Shown: positions 17,433-27,579 of the stretch, piece by piece | Layout of the letters: the number at the start of each line of letters is the position of its first letter | Numbering within the stretch: position 1 is the stretch's first letter | NCBI RefSeq assembly: GCF_034259105.1 | Contig: NZ_CP139478.1 | Span: 327,501 to 391,500 of the forward strand | Length of the DNA stretch: 64,000 nucleotides | From: Limosilactobacillus reuteri | GTDB taxonomy: Bacteria > Bacillota > Bacilli > Lactobacillales > Lactobacillaceae | Reading direction: 5' to 3' | Notes under the pieces: generated by a model | Databases searched by the model: none | Told to the model about the DNA's origin: nothing | Seen by the model: the letters and a program-made list of their open reading frames with translations, nothing else | Program-made: the position numbers and the translations under genes

Positions 17433-18899
17433 ATGAAATTTGATTATCCGGATGATAGCCTTACCCTGCATACTGATGCGTATGAATTGAGTATGATGCA
17501 GACCTACTGGAAAAAAGGAATGGGTAACCGCCGTGCTGTCTTTGATGCCTTCTTCCGTAAAATGCCATTTAATAATGGGTACGCTGTTTTTGCCGGGTTA
17601 GATCACATTATTCGCTATGTAAAACAATTACATTTTACTGATAGCGACATTGAATACTTAAAGTCTACGAATCAATTTGATGATGACTTTCTAGAATATT
17701 TACGTAACTTTAAATTTACGGGTTCAATCAACAGCTTTGAAGAAGGAGATCTGGTATTTAACCATGAGCCTATTATTCAAGTTGATGCGCCGATTATTGA
17801 GGGCCAATTGATTGAAACGGCAATCTTAAATATTCTTAATTATCAGATTATGATTGCGACAAAGGCTTCACGGATTAAGTCAATTGTTGGTAACCAAACT
17901 GTAATGGAATTTGGCTCACGCCGGGCACAGGAATTGGATGCAGCTTTGTGGGGAACGCGAGCAGCATATATTGGTGGCTTCGATGCAACAAGTAATGTCC
18001 GTGCAGGTAAATTATTTGGTATCCCGATTTCAGGAACCCATGCCCATGCTCTTGTGCAGGTATACATGAATGATTATGACGCATTTAAAGCATATGCAGA
18101 AACTCATCATAATTGTGTCTTTCTTGTGGATACTTTTGATACCTTAAAGAGTGGGGTTCCTAACGCAATTAAGGTTGCTAAGGAATTTGGTGATAAAATT
18201 AACTTTATCGGTGTCCGCATTGACAGTGGTGATATGGCCTACCTATCTAAAAAAGTACGCAAAATGTTGGATGATGCTGGTTTCCCAGACGCAAAAATCA
18301 TCGCATCTAATGGCTTAGATGAAAAGACAATTCAAAACTTGCAAATGCAAGGGGCGAAGATTGATACATGGGGAATCGGGACTAAGCTAATTACTGCCTA
18401 TGACCAACCAACTTTAGGGGCCGTATACAAATTAGTCGCTATTGAAGATGAAGATGGCCAACTTGTTGATACGATTAAGATCTCTAATAATGTTGGTAAA
18501 ATGTCAACTCCCGGCAAAAAACAAGTATGGCGGATTAACGATCGTGGAGACGGCAAGAGTGAAGGGGATTATATTACATTAGTTGATGAGGATCCTCGTA
18601 ATGAAAAGTCACTCAATATGTTCAATCCTAACTTCCCACTCCAGCAAAAAGACGTGGAAGATTTTATTGCCCGGCCAATGCTAAAGCCAATCTGGCAAGA
18701 TGGTAAGTGTGTTTATGATGAACCGACCTTAGAGGAGAGTCGTCAACACCGTTTCGATAGCTTAAATGCTTTATGGGATGAATATAAACGCGATTTAAAC
18801 CCAGAAGTATACCCAGTCGATTTATCACAGAAATGCTATGATAATAAACTTAAATTAATTCACCAAGTTCATGAATATGTTAAATCATTGAATAAGTAG
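17433..18899 (+). CDS. pncB: Nicotinate phosphoribosyltransferase
   Basis: 488 aa. The start is ATG 17433, chosen because GAGAGGAATT lies about 10 nt upstream. Motifs: TDAYELSMMQTYWKKG at the N-terminus, FGSRRAQELDAALWGTRAA and GGFDATSNV in the middle, GTHAHALVQ and the FIGVRIDSGDMAYLSKKVR region of the phosphoribosyl-binding barrel. It makes nicotinate mononucleotide from nicotinate and PRPP, the first step of the salvage route to NAD. nadE follows after 12 nt, so the two form an operon for NAD synthesis from nicotinate, a vitamin that lactobacilli usually need from the medium. Confidence 0.96.
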   Translation: MKFDYPDDSLTLHTDAYELSMMQTYWKKGMGNRRAVFDAFFRKMPFNNGYAVFAGLDHIIRYVKQLHFTDSDIEYLKSTNQFDDDFLEYLRNFKFTGSINSFEEGDLVFNHEPIIQVDAPIIEGQLIETAILNILNYQIMIATKASRIKSIVGNQTVMEFGSRRAQELDAALWGTRAAYIGGFDATSNVRAGKLFGIPISGTHAHALVQVYMNDYDAFKAYAETHHNCVFLVDTFDTLKSGVPNAIKVAKEFGDKINFIGVRIDSGDMAYLSKKVRKMLDDAGFPDAKIIASNGLDEKTIQNLQMQGAKIDTWGIGTKLITAYDQPTLGAVYKLVAIEDEDGQLVDTIKISNNVGKMSTPGKKQVWRINDRGDGKSEGDYITLVDEDPRNEKSLNMFNPNFPLQQKDVEDFIARPMLKPIWQDGKCVYDEPTLEESRQHRFDSLNALWDEYKRDLNPEVYPVDLSQKCYDNKLKLIHQVHEYVKSLNK

Positions 18900-18911
18900 A
18901 GGTAATCTGTA

Positions 18912-19739
18912 GTGCGAAAGTATCAAGAAGAAATAATTAATGCATTAGGCGTTAACTCGCAAATTGATCCCCAAGCAGAAGTAACTAAACGTGTTCAGTT
19001 CATCTGTGATTTTCTCCAAACCACTAAGATGAAGACCCTGGTATTAGGAATTTCTGGCGGTCAAGATTCAAGTTTGGCGGGGCGGCTTTCACAATTGGCA
19101 GTCGAAAAGCTGCGGGAAGAGACTGGCGACAATGAATACCAATTTATCGCAGTCCGGTTGCCATATGGTGAGCAAGCTGATGAATCAGATGCAATGTTTG
19201 CGATTAATGACTTTATTAAGCCTGATAAAATAATGCGGGTTAATATTAAAGCGGCTACTGATATGATGGTAGCATCCTTAAACGAAGCCGGTACGCCAAT
19301 TAGCGATTTTAATAAGGGAAACATTAAAGCCCGGGAACGAATGATTGTCCAATATGCTATTGGTGGAGAAAATAAAGGAGCCGTAGTGGGAACAGACCAC
19401 GCCGCTGAAGCAGTAACTGGGTTTTATACTAAGTTTGGGGATGGCGGTGCAGATATTACGCCACTTTCTGGATTGGACAAGCGACAAGGAAAGGCCTTAT
19501 TACAATACTTAGGAGCACCAGCTAAGCTTTATGATAAAACGCCAACGGCAGACTTGGAAGAAGACAAACCAATGCGTCCTGATGAAGAAGCGCTTGGTGT
19601 TCGCTATGATGAAATCGACGACTACTTAGAAGGTCGTGAAGTTTCGCCAGCAGCTGCTGAAAAAATTGAAGGCTGGTACCGGCGAACTCAACATAAGCGT
19701 CACTTGCCGATTGCTCCATATGATACTTGGTGGAAGTAA
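18912..19739 (+). CDS. nadE: NH3-dependent NAD+ synthetase
   Basis: 275 aa from GTG 18912, with AGAGGTAAT upstream. The PP-loop [20 protein letters not shown] (about residues 43-62) binds [25 protein letters not shown] and [20 protein letters not shown] are typical of the E. coli/Bacillus NadE group without a glutaminase domain, so ammonia is the nitrogen donor. It converts deamido-NAD to NAD. Last gene of the pncB-nadE unit; terminator at 19754. Confidence 0.97.
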   Translation: MRKYQEEIINALGVNSQIDPQAEVTKRVQFICDFLQTTKMKTLVLGISGGQDSSLAGRLSQLAVEKLREETGDNEYQFIAVRLPYGEQADESDAMFAINDFIKPDKIMRVNIKAATDMMVASLNEAGTPISDFNKGNIKARERMIVQYAIGGENKGAVVGTDHAAEAVTGFYTKFGDGGADITPLSGLDKRQGKALLQYLGAPAKLYDKTPTADLEEDKPMRPDEEALGVRYDEIDDYLEGREVSPAAAEKIEGWYRRTQHKRHLPIAPYDTWWK

Positions 19740-19753
19740 ATTGATAATAAAAT

Positions 19754-19783
19754 GAGAGACTGGGAATCAACTCAGTCTCTTTA
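19754..19783 (+). terminator. Rho-independent terminator after nadE
   Basis: GAGAGACTGG... with AGAGACTG / CAGTCTCT closing the stem around a short loop, then TTTA. Confidence 0.8.
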
Positions 19784-19804
19784 CTAGTTTTAAGGAGAAT
19801 GATA

Positions 19805-21982
19805 ATGGAAGAGGAAACACTTCAACTTGTTAGTAAACAATTACCGGATATTCGCCCTCAGCAAATTAAAGCGGCCCTCGGATTAATGGATGAAGGAAAT
19901 ACAATTCCTTTCATTGCCCGTTACCGTAAAGAAATGACGGGTACGCTTGATGAAGTTCAATTGCAAGCGATCCGGGATGAATATCACCGGGTAACAACAT
20001 TGCGGGAACGTCAAGCAACAGTTATCAATAAAATTAAAGAGCTTGGGAAGTTAACCCCGGCGCTCGAAAAGCAAATTAACAGTGCGACCGAATTGCAAGA
20101 AGTAGAAGACCTTTACTTGCCATATAAGCAAAAGCGGCAGACAAAGGCCCAACAAGCTCGTAAACATGGCTTAGCACCGTTAGCAAATTGGCTGCTATCT
20201 TATCCCGATGATGATTTAAGTGCGAAGGCGCAAGAATTTATTAATGAGGATGTTCCTGATGCTGAGAGTGCATTAACAGGAGCACACGAAATTCTGGCTG
20301 AAGCAATTAGTGAAATGGCCACGGTACGAAGCTGGTTGCGAAATTATACTGCTCAACATGGGCAATTAGAGACAAGTGTAAAACGTGGTGGGGAAGAAAA
20401 AGATGAGCTGGGGACTTACAAGCAGTACTATGAATTTACGAGTCCAGTTCAAAAATTAAATTCTTATCAGATCTTGGCTTTTAACCGCGGAGAAAAAGAA
20501 GGGATTATTAACGTCAAAATCACTTTAGATGAAGAACCAGTGATGAATTACCTTCGTTTCCGTTTGATTAAAACTAGCAAGAAAAATGCTGCGACTGCCT
20601 TTATTGAGGAAGCTTACAAGGATGCTTACAAGCGTTTCTTGGGTCCAGCAATTGAACGGGAATTGCGGCGACAATTAACAGAGGGCGCTGATGAACAAGC
20701 GATTAAGGTCTTTGGTGAAAATCTCTATCATTTATTGATGCAAGCACCAATCAAGGGAAAAGTTGTCTTGGGCTTCGATCCTGCCTACCGCACAGGCTGT
20801 AAATTGGCGATTCTTGATGAAAATGGGAAGTTCTTAACCAAAGCGGTTATTTATCCGCATAAGCCAGCGCCAGAAAAGCAACGAACCGCAGCGGAAGGCG
20901 AATTTATTGATTTGCTAGAGAAGTATCATGTTGAAATGATTGCGATCGGTAACGGGACAGCTAGCCGGGAATCAGAACAATTTGTTGCGGAAGCTCTTAA
21001 AAAGATCAAACGGCCAATCTATTATGTCATCGTAAATGAAGCTGGTGCCTCTGTTTACTCTGCAAGTAAGGAGGCGCGTGATGAATTTCCTGACTTGCAT
21101 GTTGAACAGCGAAGTGCAATTAGTATCGGTCGTCGTTTGCAAGATCCACTTGCCGAATTAGTCAAGATTGATCCTCAAGCGGTTGGGGTTGGACAATACC
21201 AGCATGATTTGCCGAAGAAAGAATTGAGTGGGGAACTGGAAACGATTGTTGAACGGGCGGTAAACCGGGTTGGAGTTAACCTCAATACAGCTAGTTACCA
21301 ATTGTTGACGCGGATTTCCGGGCTTAATAAAACAATTGCTAAAAATATCGTTACCTATCGAGATGAAAATGGACGTTACACAAACCGGACACAGTTAAAG
21401 AAAGTGCCACGGTTAGGACCTAAAGCTTATCAACAATCTGTTGGTTTCTTACGGATTATTGGTGGCGAAAATCCATTAGATAACACCGATGTTCACCCAG
21501 AAAGTTACCAGGTGGCGGAAAAGATTATTCAAGCGGCAGGGATTAATGTTGACGAGTTGGGAACGCCAAGTGCTGATGATAAGTTAAAGAAAATTGATGT
21601 TAAGCAGTTTACGGATGATCAAGTCGGGACTGAAACCGTTACTGATATTATTTCTTCCTTGCAAAAGCCAGGCCGTGACCTGCGTGATTCAATGCCTACG
21701 CCATTATTACGCCATGATGTAATGACGATTGAAGACCTTAAGCCGGGGATGAAACTTCAAGGAACTGTCCGGAACGTTGTCGACTTTGGAGCCTTTGTTG
21801 ATATCGGTGTCAAACATGATGGGTTAGTTCATGTTTCAAAGATGAGTAAGCAGTTCATTCGTGATCCGCGGGCAATGGTAGCCGTTGGTGATATTGTGGA
21901 CGTGTGGATTGATGATGTCGACTTGAAGCGTCAGCGGATTCAATTAACGATGCTTGAACCGGAGACAGTCACAAATGACTAA
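19805..21982 (+). CDS. tex: Tex-family S1 RNA-binding protein
   Basis: 725 aa; AAGGAG at 19792-19797 makes ATG 19805 the likely start rather than ATG 19799. Order of domains: helical N-terminal Tex region with TIPFIARYRKEMTGTLDE (residues about 32-50), a YqgF/RNase H-like part (VVLGFDPAYRTGCKLAILDE, about 320), helix-hairpin-helix repeats (LLTRISGLNKTIAKNIVTYR, about 500), and a C-terminal S1 domain (GMKLQGTVRNVVDFGAFVDIG, about 650). A cytoplasmic nucleic-acid binding protein linked to transcription and RNA quality control. The sprT-like gene overlaps its stop codon. Confidence 0.95.
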   Translation: MEEETLQLVSKQLPDIRPQQIKAALGLMDEGNTIPFIARYRKEMTGTLDEVQLQAIRDEYHRVTTLRERQATVINKIKELGKLTPALEKQINSATELQEVEDLYLPYKQKRQTKAQQARKHGLAPLANWLLSYPDDDLSAKAQEFINEDVPDAESALTGAHEILAEAISEMATVRSWLRNYTAQHGQLETSVKRGGEEKDELGTYKQYYEFTSPVQKLNSYQILAFNRGEKEGIINVKITLDEEPVMNYLRFRLIKTSKKNAATAFIEEAYKDAYKRFLGPAIERELRRQLTEGADEQAIKVFGENLYHLLMQAPIKGKVVLGFDPAYRTGCKLAILDENGKFLTKAVIYPHKPAPEKQRTAAEGEFIDLLEKYHVEMIAIGNGTASRESEQFVAEALKKIKRPIYYVIVNEAGASVYSASKEARDEFPDLHVEQRSAISIGRRLQDPLAELVKIDPQAVGVGQYQHDLPKKELSGELETIVERAVNRVGVNLNTASYQLLTRISGLNKTIAKNIVTYRDENGRYTNRTQLKKVPRLGPKAYQQSVGFLRIIGGENPLDNTDVHPESYQVAEKIIQAAGINVDELGTPSADDKLKKIDVKQFTDDQVGTETVTDIISSLQKPGRDLRDSMPTPLLRHDVMTIEDLKPGMKLQGTVRNVVDFGAFVDIGVKHDGLVHVSKMSKQFIRDPRAMVAVGDIVDVWIDDVDLKRQRIQLTMLEPETVTND

Positions 21983-22427
21983 TGCTGAATTACAACAATT
22001 GACCGAACAGTGGTCGAAAGAATACTTTGGGCGGGAATTTACGCACAAGGTATTTTTTAATAAGCGGTTAAAAACAACTGGTGGACGTTATCATTTAAGT
22101 GACCATCATATTGATATCAATCCGTTAATGTATACTGAGTTTGATCTTCATAATCTACGCCAAGTGGTCCTTCATGAATTGTGCCATTATCATTTACATC
22201 TGCTCGGGATGGATTATCACCATCGTAGTAGAGAATTTAAGACCTTATTAACACAGGTGGGGGGAGCAAGATATGCGCCACCAACTAGTAAAAGAAAGGT
22301 AAATTCCAAGAAAAAATGGCATTATATATGTACTGGTTGTGGTGTTGAAATCGCGCGACAACGGCGTTTCAATACCCAAAGATATATTTGCCGACGATGT
22401 GGTCACAAATTTATTTTAAAAAATTGA
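21975..22427 (+). CDS. SprT-like zinc metallopeptidase-fold protein
   Basis: 150 aa from ATG 21975, overlapping the end of tex by 8 nt, so translation is probably coupled. The metal-binding HExxH motif is VLHELCHYHLHLLGMDYHH (about residues 66-84). A C-terminal zinc ribbon follows (CTGCG, then CRRCG). It belongs to the SprT/YdhA-like group found beside tex in lactobacilli. The function is not established; homology to SPRTN-like proteases suggests, but does not prove, protein-DNA adduct processing. Confidence 0.9.
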   Translation: MTNAELQQLTEQWSKEYFGREFTHKVFFNKRLKTTGGRYHLSDHHIDINPLMYTEFDLHNLRQVVLHELCHYHLHLLGMDYHHRSREFKTLLTQVGGARYAPPTSKRKVNSKKKWHYICTGCGVEIARQRRFNTQRYICRRCGHKFILKN

Positions 22428-22436
22428 AAAAAGTTG

Positions 22437-22465
22437 TTGCCAACGAATAGGTATCTTGCTATAAT
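22437..22465 (+). promoter_or_regulatory. Promoter for tRNA-Leu with spanning inverted repeat
   Basis: TTGCCA (22437-22442), 17-nt spacer, TATAAT (22460-22465). A perfect 10-bp inverted repeat, CCAACGAATA (22440-22449) and TATTCGTTGG (22468-22477), brackets the -10 box. Confidence 0.82.
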
Positions 22466-22484
22466 AATATTCGTTGGTTGATAT

Positions 22485-22570
22485 GCGGCCGTGGCGGAAC
22501 TGGCAGACGCGTAAGATTAAGGATCTTATGGTCGATTATGACCGTGGAGGTTCAAGTCCTCTCGGCCGCA
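22485..22570 (+). tRNA. tRNA-Leu (AAG)
   Basis: 86 nt, class II. Acceptor strands GCGGCCG / CGGCCGC, discriminator A, anticodon AAG in ATTAAGGAT, long variable arm TGGTCGATTATGACCG, T arm GGTTCAAGTCC. Confidence 0.96.
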
Positions 22571-22576
22571 CTACTT

Positions 22577-22613
22577 AAAAGGCACTGAGCAATATTTGCT
22601 CAGTGCCTTTTTT
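22577..22613 (+). terminator. Rho-independent terminator after tRNA-Leu
   Basis: AAAGGCACTGAGCA pairs with TGCTCAGTGCCTTT, 14 bp, loop ATATT, followed by more T residues. Confidence 0.9.
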
Positions 22614-22661
22614 GTTTAAAATTTCTGTTTAATAAAATTTACGTAAATTTTACCTCTCCTC

Positions 22662-22691
22662 TTGCTATCTCAATCATGAAAGCGCTATACT
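22662..22691 (+). promoter_or_regulatory. lacLM promoter with cre-like site
   Basis: TTGCTA (22662-22667), 18-nt spacer, TATACT (22686-22691). TGAAAGCGCTATAC (22677-22690) matches the core of the catabolite-response consensus (TGWNANCGNTNWCA) at all but the last two positions and overlaps the -10 box. Repression by CcpA when glucose is present is the likely reading. Confidence 0.65.
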
Positions 22692-22728
22692 TTAGATGTT
22701 GTAGATAGTAACGAGGAGGGATTTATCA

Positions 22729-24615
22729 ATGGATGCAGATATCAAATGGCTTGATGAACCGGAAACATTCCGAGTTAATCAATTACCAGCTCATAGTGAC
22801 CATTATTATTACGGTAACTATGATGAATGGCGGCATAATAATAGTCGTTTTGCGCAAAACTTGGATGGACAATGGCAATTTAACTTTGCTGAAAACCCGC
22901 GTGAACGCGAAGAAGATTTTTATAAGACAGATTACGATAGCAGCAGCTTTGGAACAATCGAAGTTCCTAGTGAGATTGAACTAAATAATTATGCCCAAAA
23001 TAATTACATTAACACTTTGATTCCATGGGAAGGTAAGATTTACCGTCGTCCTGCATATGCCCTTAGTCCTGATGATGCGCAAGAAGGATCGTTTAGCGAT
23101 GGGGATGACAATACTGTTGGCGAATACTTAAAACATTTTGACCTTGAACCTTCTTTACGGGGAAAGCAGATCCGCATTCGTTTTGATGGTGTTGAGCGTG
23201 CCATGTATGTTTGGCTTAATGGTCACTTTATTGGTTACGCTGAAGACAGTTTTACCCCATCTGAATTTGACCTGACTCCTTACATTCAAGATGAAGGTAA
23301 TGTTTTAGCCGTGGAAGTTTTCAAGCATAGTACCGCCTCGTGGATTGAGAATCAAGATATGTTCCGTTTTTCTGGTATCTTCCGGAGTGTAAACCTATTA
23401 GCCCAACCACTTGTTCATGTTGAAGACCTTAATATTCGGCCAATTGTTACTGATAATTATCAGGACGGTATTTTTAATGTTGACCTTCAACTTCACGGTG
23501 AAAAGACCGGGAACGTTAATGTGCGGGTTATCGACAACGATGGTAATACGCTCGTCAATGAAACACACCCTGTTGACTCCACGGTAAAAGTTCAGGATCA
23601 ATTTTTAGAAAATGTTCACTTATGGGATAACCATGATCCTTACCTCTATCAATTGTTGATTGAAATTCGTGATGACGAAGGTAATTTGGTCGAACTCGTT
23701 CCATATCGTTTTGGTTTTCGGCGAATTGAAATTAATAAAGATCATGTTGTCCTATTGAATGGTAAACGGCTAATTATCAATGGTGTTAACCGTCACGAAT
23801 GGAATGCTAAACGTGGCCGCGCGATCACGATAGATGATATGACGAGTGATATTCACACCTTTAAGGAAAATAATATTAATGCCGTCCGGACGTGTCACTA
23901 TCCAGATCAAATTCCGTGGTATTACCTTTGTGATGATAACGGAATTTACATGATGGCCGAAAATAATCTGGAATCCCATGCTACTTGGCAGAAGATGGGA
24001 GCAATTGAACCATCATATAACGTCCCTGGTTCAGTTCCTCAATGGCGTGACGTAGTAGTAGATCGGGCACGGACTAACTATGAAACATTTAAGAACCACC
24101 CGTCGATTTTATTCTGGTCTTTAGGTAATGAATCATATGCAGGCGATAATATTGTCAAAATGAATGAATTCTATAAGAAGCACGATGACAGTCGGCTTGT
24201 TCATTATGAAGGTGTTTGTCATACTCCCGAATACCGTGATCGGATCTCAGACGTTGAAAGCTGGATGTACTTACCACCTAAAGAAGTTGAGGAGTACTTG
24301 AAGAACAATCCAGACAAGCCATTTATGGAATGTGAGTACATGCATGATATGGGAAATTCTGATGGTGGAATGGGTTCGTACATTTCCTTACTTGATAAAT
24401 ACCCACAATACTTTGGCGGCTTCATTTGGGACTTTATTGACCAAGCCCTCCTTGTTAAGGATCCGATAAGTGGGCAAGAAGTGATGCGCTATGGTGGTGA
24501 TTTCGACGATCGTCACTCAGATTACGAATTCTCAGGAGATGGCTTGATGTTTGCTGATCGGACACCAAAGCCAGCAATGCAGGAGGTAAGATACTACTAT
24601 GGCTTACACAAATAA
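22729..24615 (+). CDS. lacL: Beta-galactosidase large subunit LacL
   Basis: 628 aa; GAGGAGGG precedes ATG 22729. A GH2 enzyme split after the catalytic barrel. Order: sugar-binding jelly-roll ([13 protein letters not shown] to [12 protein letters not shown]), immunoglobulin-like domain, then the barrel with the acid/base Glu in [15 protein letters not shown] and the nucleophile Glu in [18 protein letters not shown]. The C-terminal domain of LacZ is supplied by LacM, whose gene overlaps by 17 nt. The LacLM dimer hydrolyses lactose in the cytosol. No lactose permease gene is adjacent. The promoter carries a cre-like site. Confidence 0.97.
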   Translation: MDADIKWLDEPETFRVNQLPAHSDHYYYGNYDEWRHNNSRFAQNLDGQWQFNFAENPREREEDFYKTDYDSSSFGTIEVPSEIELNNYAQNNYINTLIPWEGKIYRRPAYALSPDDAQEGSFSDGDDNTVGEYLKHFDLEPSLRGKQIRIRFDGVERAMYVWLNGHFIGYAEDSFTPSEFDLTPYIQDEGNVLAVEVFKHSTASWIENQDMFRFSGIFRSVNLLAQPLVHVEDLNIRPIVTDNYQDGIFNVDLQLHGEKTGNVNVRVIDNDGNTLVNETHPVDSTVKVQDQFLENVHLWDNHDPYLYQLLIEIRDDEGNLVELVPYRFGFRRIEINKDHVVLLNGKRLIINGVNRHEWNAKRGRAITIDDMTSDIHTFKENNINAVRTCHYPDQIPWYYLCDDNGIYMMAENNLESHATWQKMGAIEPSYNVPGSVPQWRDVVVDRARTNYETFKNHPSILFWSLGNESYAGDNIVKMNEFYKKHDDSRLVHYEGVCHTPEYRDRISDVESWMYLPPKEVEEYLKNNPDKPFMECEYMHDMGNSDGGMGSYISLLDKYPQYFGGFIWDFIDQALLVKDPISGQEVMRYGGDFDDRHSDYEFSGDGLMFADRTPKPAMQEVRYYYGLHK

Positions 24616-25558
24616 ATTACGCGTGATATATGGGGATGCGACATTAGGACTTAGTGGTGATGGCTTTCATTATATCTTTAGCTATGAGCGTGGTGGACTA
24701 GAATCGCTTAAACTAAATGGTAAAGAATGGCTATATCGTGAACCAATGCCGACATTTTGGCGGGCAACTACTGATAATGACCGAGGAAGTGGCTTTAATA
24801 TTCGATCTGCTCAGTGGTTAGCAGCGGATACTTTCCATAAGTGTGTTGGGATTGACCTGACTGTTGATAATCAACACTTTGCTGAATTACCTATTGCGCC
24901 GATAACCAATGAATTTAGTGATCCGGTATCTGCTGAGAATGTCAAAATTAAGTATACTTTTGAGACGCTAACTGTCCCGGCTACGCAAGTCACTGTAACT
25001 TATGAGGTTAACGGACAAGGTGAGATTAAAGTGACAATGCACTATTACGGCCATGAAGACTTACCTGGTCTACCAGTAGTAGGAATGCGTTTTATCATGC
25101 CAACAGTTGCTACCGGCTTTGACTATCAAGGATTATCCGGTGAAACTTACCCCGACCGGATGGCAGGAGCGACTGAGGGTACCTTCCATGTTGACGGTTT
25201 ACCAGTTACTAAGTATTTAGTTCCCCAGGAAAATGGAATGCACATGGATACTCATGCATTAACAATTACCCGCGATTCCACCCAAAATAATGCTGATCAT
25301 TCTCGTGAACCATTTAGCTTAACTATTAAGCAGGACGAGCAACCATTTGCCTTCAGTTGTTTACCATATACAGCAGAGGAATTAGAAAATACAACACACA
25401 TCGAAGAGCTGCCACTCGCACGACGAACTGTTCTCGTTGTTGCGGGGGCCGTTCGAGGTGTTGGAGGTATTGATAGCTGGGGTGCAGATGTTGAAGAACA
25501 GTATCATATTCCTGCCGACCGTGATGTTGAGTTTTCGTTTGTATTGAATGCAAAATAA
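24599..25558 (+). CDS. lacM: Beta-galactosidase small subunit LacM
   Basis: 319 aa, equal to the C-terminal beta-sandwich (domain 5) of LacZ-type enzymes: [20 protein letters not shown] and [16 protein letters not shown], then the end [22 protein letters not shown] 24599 lies inside the end of lacL, and its ribosome-binding site (GGAGGT) is in lacL codons, so translation is coupled and the two subunits are made together. It completes the active site of LacL. Terminator at 25591. Confidence 0.97.
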   Translation: MAYTNKLRVIYGDATLGLSGDGFHYIFSYERGGLESLKLNGKEWLYREPMPTFWRATTDNDRGSGFNIRSAQWLAADTFHKCVGIDLTVDNQHFAELPIAPITNEFSDPVSAENVKIKYTFETLTVPATQVTVTYEVNGQGEIKVTMHYYGHEDLPGLPVVGMRFIMPTVATGFDYQGLSGETYPDRMAGATEGTFHVDGLPVTKYLVPQENGMHMDTHALTITRDSTQNNADHSREPFSLTIKQDEQPFAFSCLPYTAEELENTTHIEELPLARRTVLVVAGAVRGVGGIDSWGADVEEQYHIPADRDVEFSFVLNAK

Positions 25559-25590
25559 GATTCCATGCCGCTATGTTCATAAAAAATTAA

Positions 25591-25642
25591 AACAAAGCCT
25601 CTAACGTTCGGTTTTACCGCGCGATAGAGGCTTTGTTGTTTT
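25591..25642 (+). terminator. Bidirectional terminator with conserved 21-nt loop
   Basis: Perfect 13-bp stem AACAAAGCCTCTA / TAGAGGCTTTGTT, loop ACGTTCGGTTTTACCGCGCGA, T-rich on both sides. It serves lacM (plus) and the converging membrane protein gene (minus). The loop is 18/21 identical to that of the hairpin at 45355-45403, although the stems differ. Confidence 0.85.
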
Positions 25643-27410
25643 AACTAACTTGTCCAGCTGCAATCTCTTGGAAGTATTTCTTAACGTGAGTACAGAAATA
25701 ATAAAGACCATAAATTGCAAGAATACTAAGACCAACTAATGAGATCACTAATAAAGCGGTGAACCATTTTGCTTGCTTAAAGTAGAGGGTAACAGTATTT
25801 TTCCCTTTACGTTGCTGAATATATGGAGCACCAACCGAGGATCGCTGATAGTGGCGAAGTAGATGACCATTAACCGTTAATTGTGATTCGTGATACGTAA
25901 TAATTGGTAACCGAACTTTTTCCGCTTTTCCTGCTTCCCATGATAATTGCAATCCTCCATGCGGTAAGACAGTATGAGTATATTTATGGGCTTCATTAAT
26001 GATTTGCCCTTCGTAAGCGTAAGAACGAACATATTTTTGATTCATGTACTTCTTAGGAATCGGTAAATAGTCAGGACTTCTCTTCTCAACCATCGTTAAC
26101 AATTGACCAGGATAAAGGTCATGGACGGAATGTCGCAGTGCGGCCTTATTTTCACTTACGCGGGTAATCGCGCTAAAACTATTAAGAACAATTTCTGAGT
26201 CATAGCGTGCTGCGCGTTTATAAACATCAATTGTTGTAGGAGTAAAGACCAGAAAAACCATTAGTAAGAGGATGCCGGTGATTAATTGATTTCGTAAGTC
26301 AATCTCTTGCGCTTTTTTATCAAGGGTTGTAGCGCTGATCCCGACTCCTGCGAGTAAGAGAGGAAAGGCAATAATTGTCAACCGGTTAGGAAACTGCAAA
26401 GTGTGACCAAGTGCGGGGATCACACCTTGGAAAAAGGACCAAGGAGTAAGGGAAGAACTAAGTAAGAGGACCAAAGAACCAAGTAACGTCAGGACTGTAT
26501 TAGTAAGTGATTTTTTGAAGGTGAATAATACGTAGATGAGTTGAAGGATAAAGAGAAGCCACATTGCGTAGATTAGATAATCGCGCGTACTGCTAAACAT
26601 TGAAGGCAATAATACGTTATCTGCGAGGCTAAAATCGGCAGGATGGGCAATATTATTATGGAGGTTAAGCATTAATAAGGCTCCCCAAACATTAGCCGTT
26701 AAAATAATAGTTCCGCCGACTGCCTTCAGCGTTTCGATCCACATTTTCTTACGGTTAGTCGTTATAATTAACCCAATAATAAAGAACGGTGTTAGTGTAA
26801 TCACAAAAAATAAAGAACTTAGCATATGGATCTGAATGATAATCGTCATCAGGGTCATCAATTGTAGCCAGTTAACTGGTCGTTGGTGATCCTGAATCAT
26901 GCGTACGCCGTAAATTACCATATAAGGAGCCAGGGCAGCTCCCCATGCATTCATATTCTGTGCTAATTCCCATCGTGGAAGCCACCCAATGTTCATATAG
27001 ATTAGGGCACAGATAATTGCAAATGTCCGTTTACTATGAACACGGATGCCAAGTTGATACATGCCGATTCCACCTAATAGATAGACGATAAAGGTAGTGA
27101 CGATCTGATATTGATACCAAGTTCCTACTACGCCAAGAATAACCCCATTTAAATATGCAAAGAGGGGACCATAAACGGCATTGATGATGCGGCCACTTTG
27201 TTGAAAACTATAATTACTTTGAAAATAGCTAAAATTGAGCTGTTGAATCTGCTTAGCTGCATCGTAAAAACGGTTAAAGTGAAAAATAGAGTCCGTCCCT
27301 AAAATAACTCCATGTGATACAAACTGGGGGAACATGATTAAATAGGCCATTGCAGCGATGGCACAGTATGGTAGCCCCCAGTTAATTAGATTAGCAATTT
27401 TAGATTTCAT
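25641..27410 (-). CDS. Polytopic membrane protein, GT-C/YfhO-like
   Basis: 589 aa. About 10-12 hydrophobic segments from residue 12 to 420, then a soluble extracytoplasmic part (about 430-545) and a last membrane helix (LLVISLVGLSILAIYGLYYF). The segment GVILGTDSIFHFNRFYDAAKQI after helix 1 holds an Asp in the first extracytoplasmic loop, as in GT-C glycosyltransferases that use lipid-linked sugars. The overall form is like membrane proteins annotated as YfhO or 6-pyruvoyl-tetrahydropterin synthase-related. No catalytic activity can be assigned from sequence. Monocistronic; ends in the shared terminator at 25591. Confidence 0.75.
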   Translation of the reverse strand: MKSKIANLINWGLPYCAIAAMAYLIMFPQFVSHGVILGTDSIFHFNRFYDAAKQIQQLNFSYFQSNYSFQQSGRIINAVYGPLFAYLNGVILGVVGTWYQYQIVTTFIVYLLGGIGMYQLGIRVHSKRTFAIICALIYMNIGWLPRWELAQNMNAWGAALAPYMVIYGVRMIQDHQRPVNWLQLMTLMTIIIQIHMLSSLFFVITLTPFFIIGLIITTNRKKMWIETLKAVGGTIILTANVWGALLMLNLHNNIAHPADFSLADNVLLPSMFSSTRDYLIYAMWLLFILQLIYVLFTFKKSLTNTVLTLLGSLVLLLSSSLTPWSFFQGVIPALGHTLQFPNRLTIIAFPLLLAGVGISATTLDKKAQEIDLRNQLITGILLLMVFLVFTPTTIDVYKRAARYDSEIVLNSFSAITRVSENKAALRHSVHDLYPGQLLTMVEKRSPDYLPIPKKYMNQKYVRSYAYEGQIINEAHKYTHTVLPHGGLQLSWEAGKAEKVRLPIITYHESQLTVNGHLLRHYQRSSVGAPYIQQRKGKNTVTLYFKQAKWFTALLVISLVGLSILAIYGLYYFCTHVKKYFQEIAAGQVS

Positions 27411-27579
27411 AAAATTGAGAATTAAACCAAATCAGTTTAATTTTCCCTTTCCTCAAATACTTACCTTAATAATTATACGGCAGAAAAGTCGACTGTAAAA
27501 TAACCTTCTGCAGCTAGTTTAATTGTTAAGCACTAGTAAAATGCGCTATTATAAGATAGTGGCAAAGGGGAGTGAAAAA

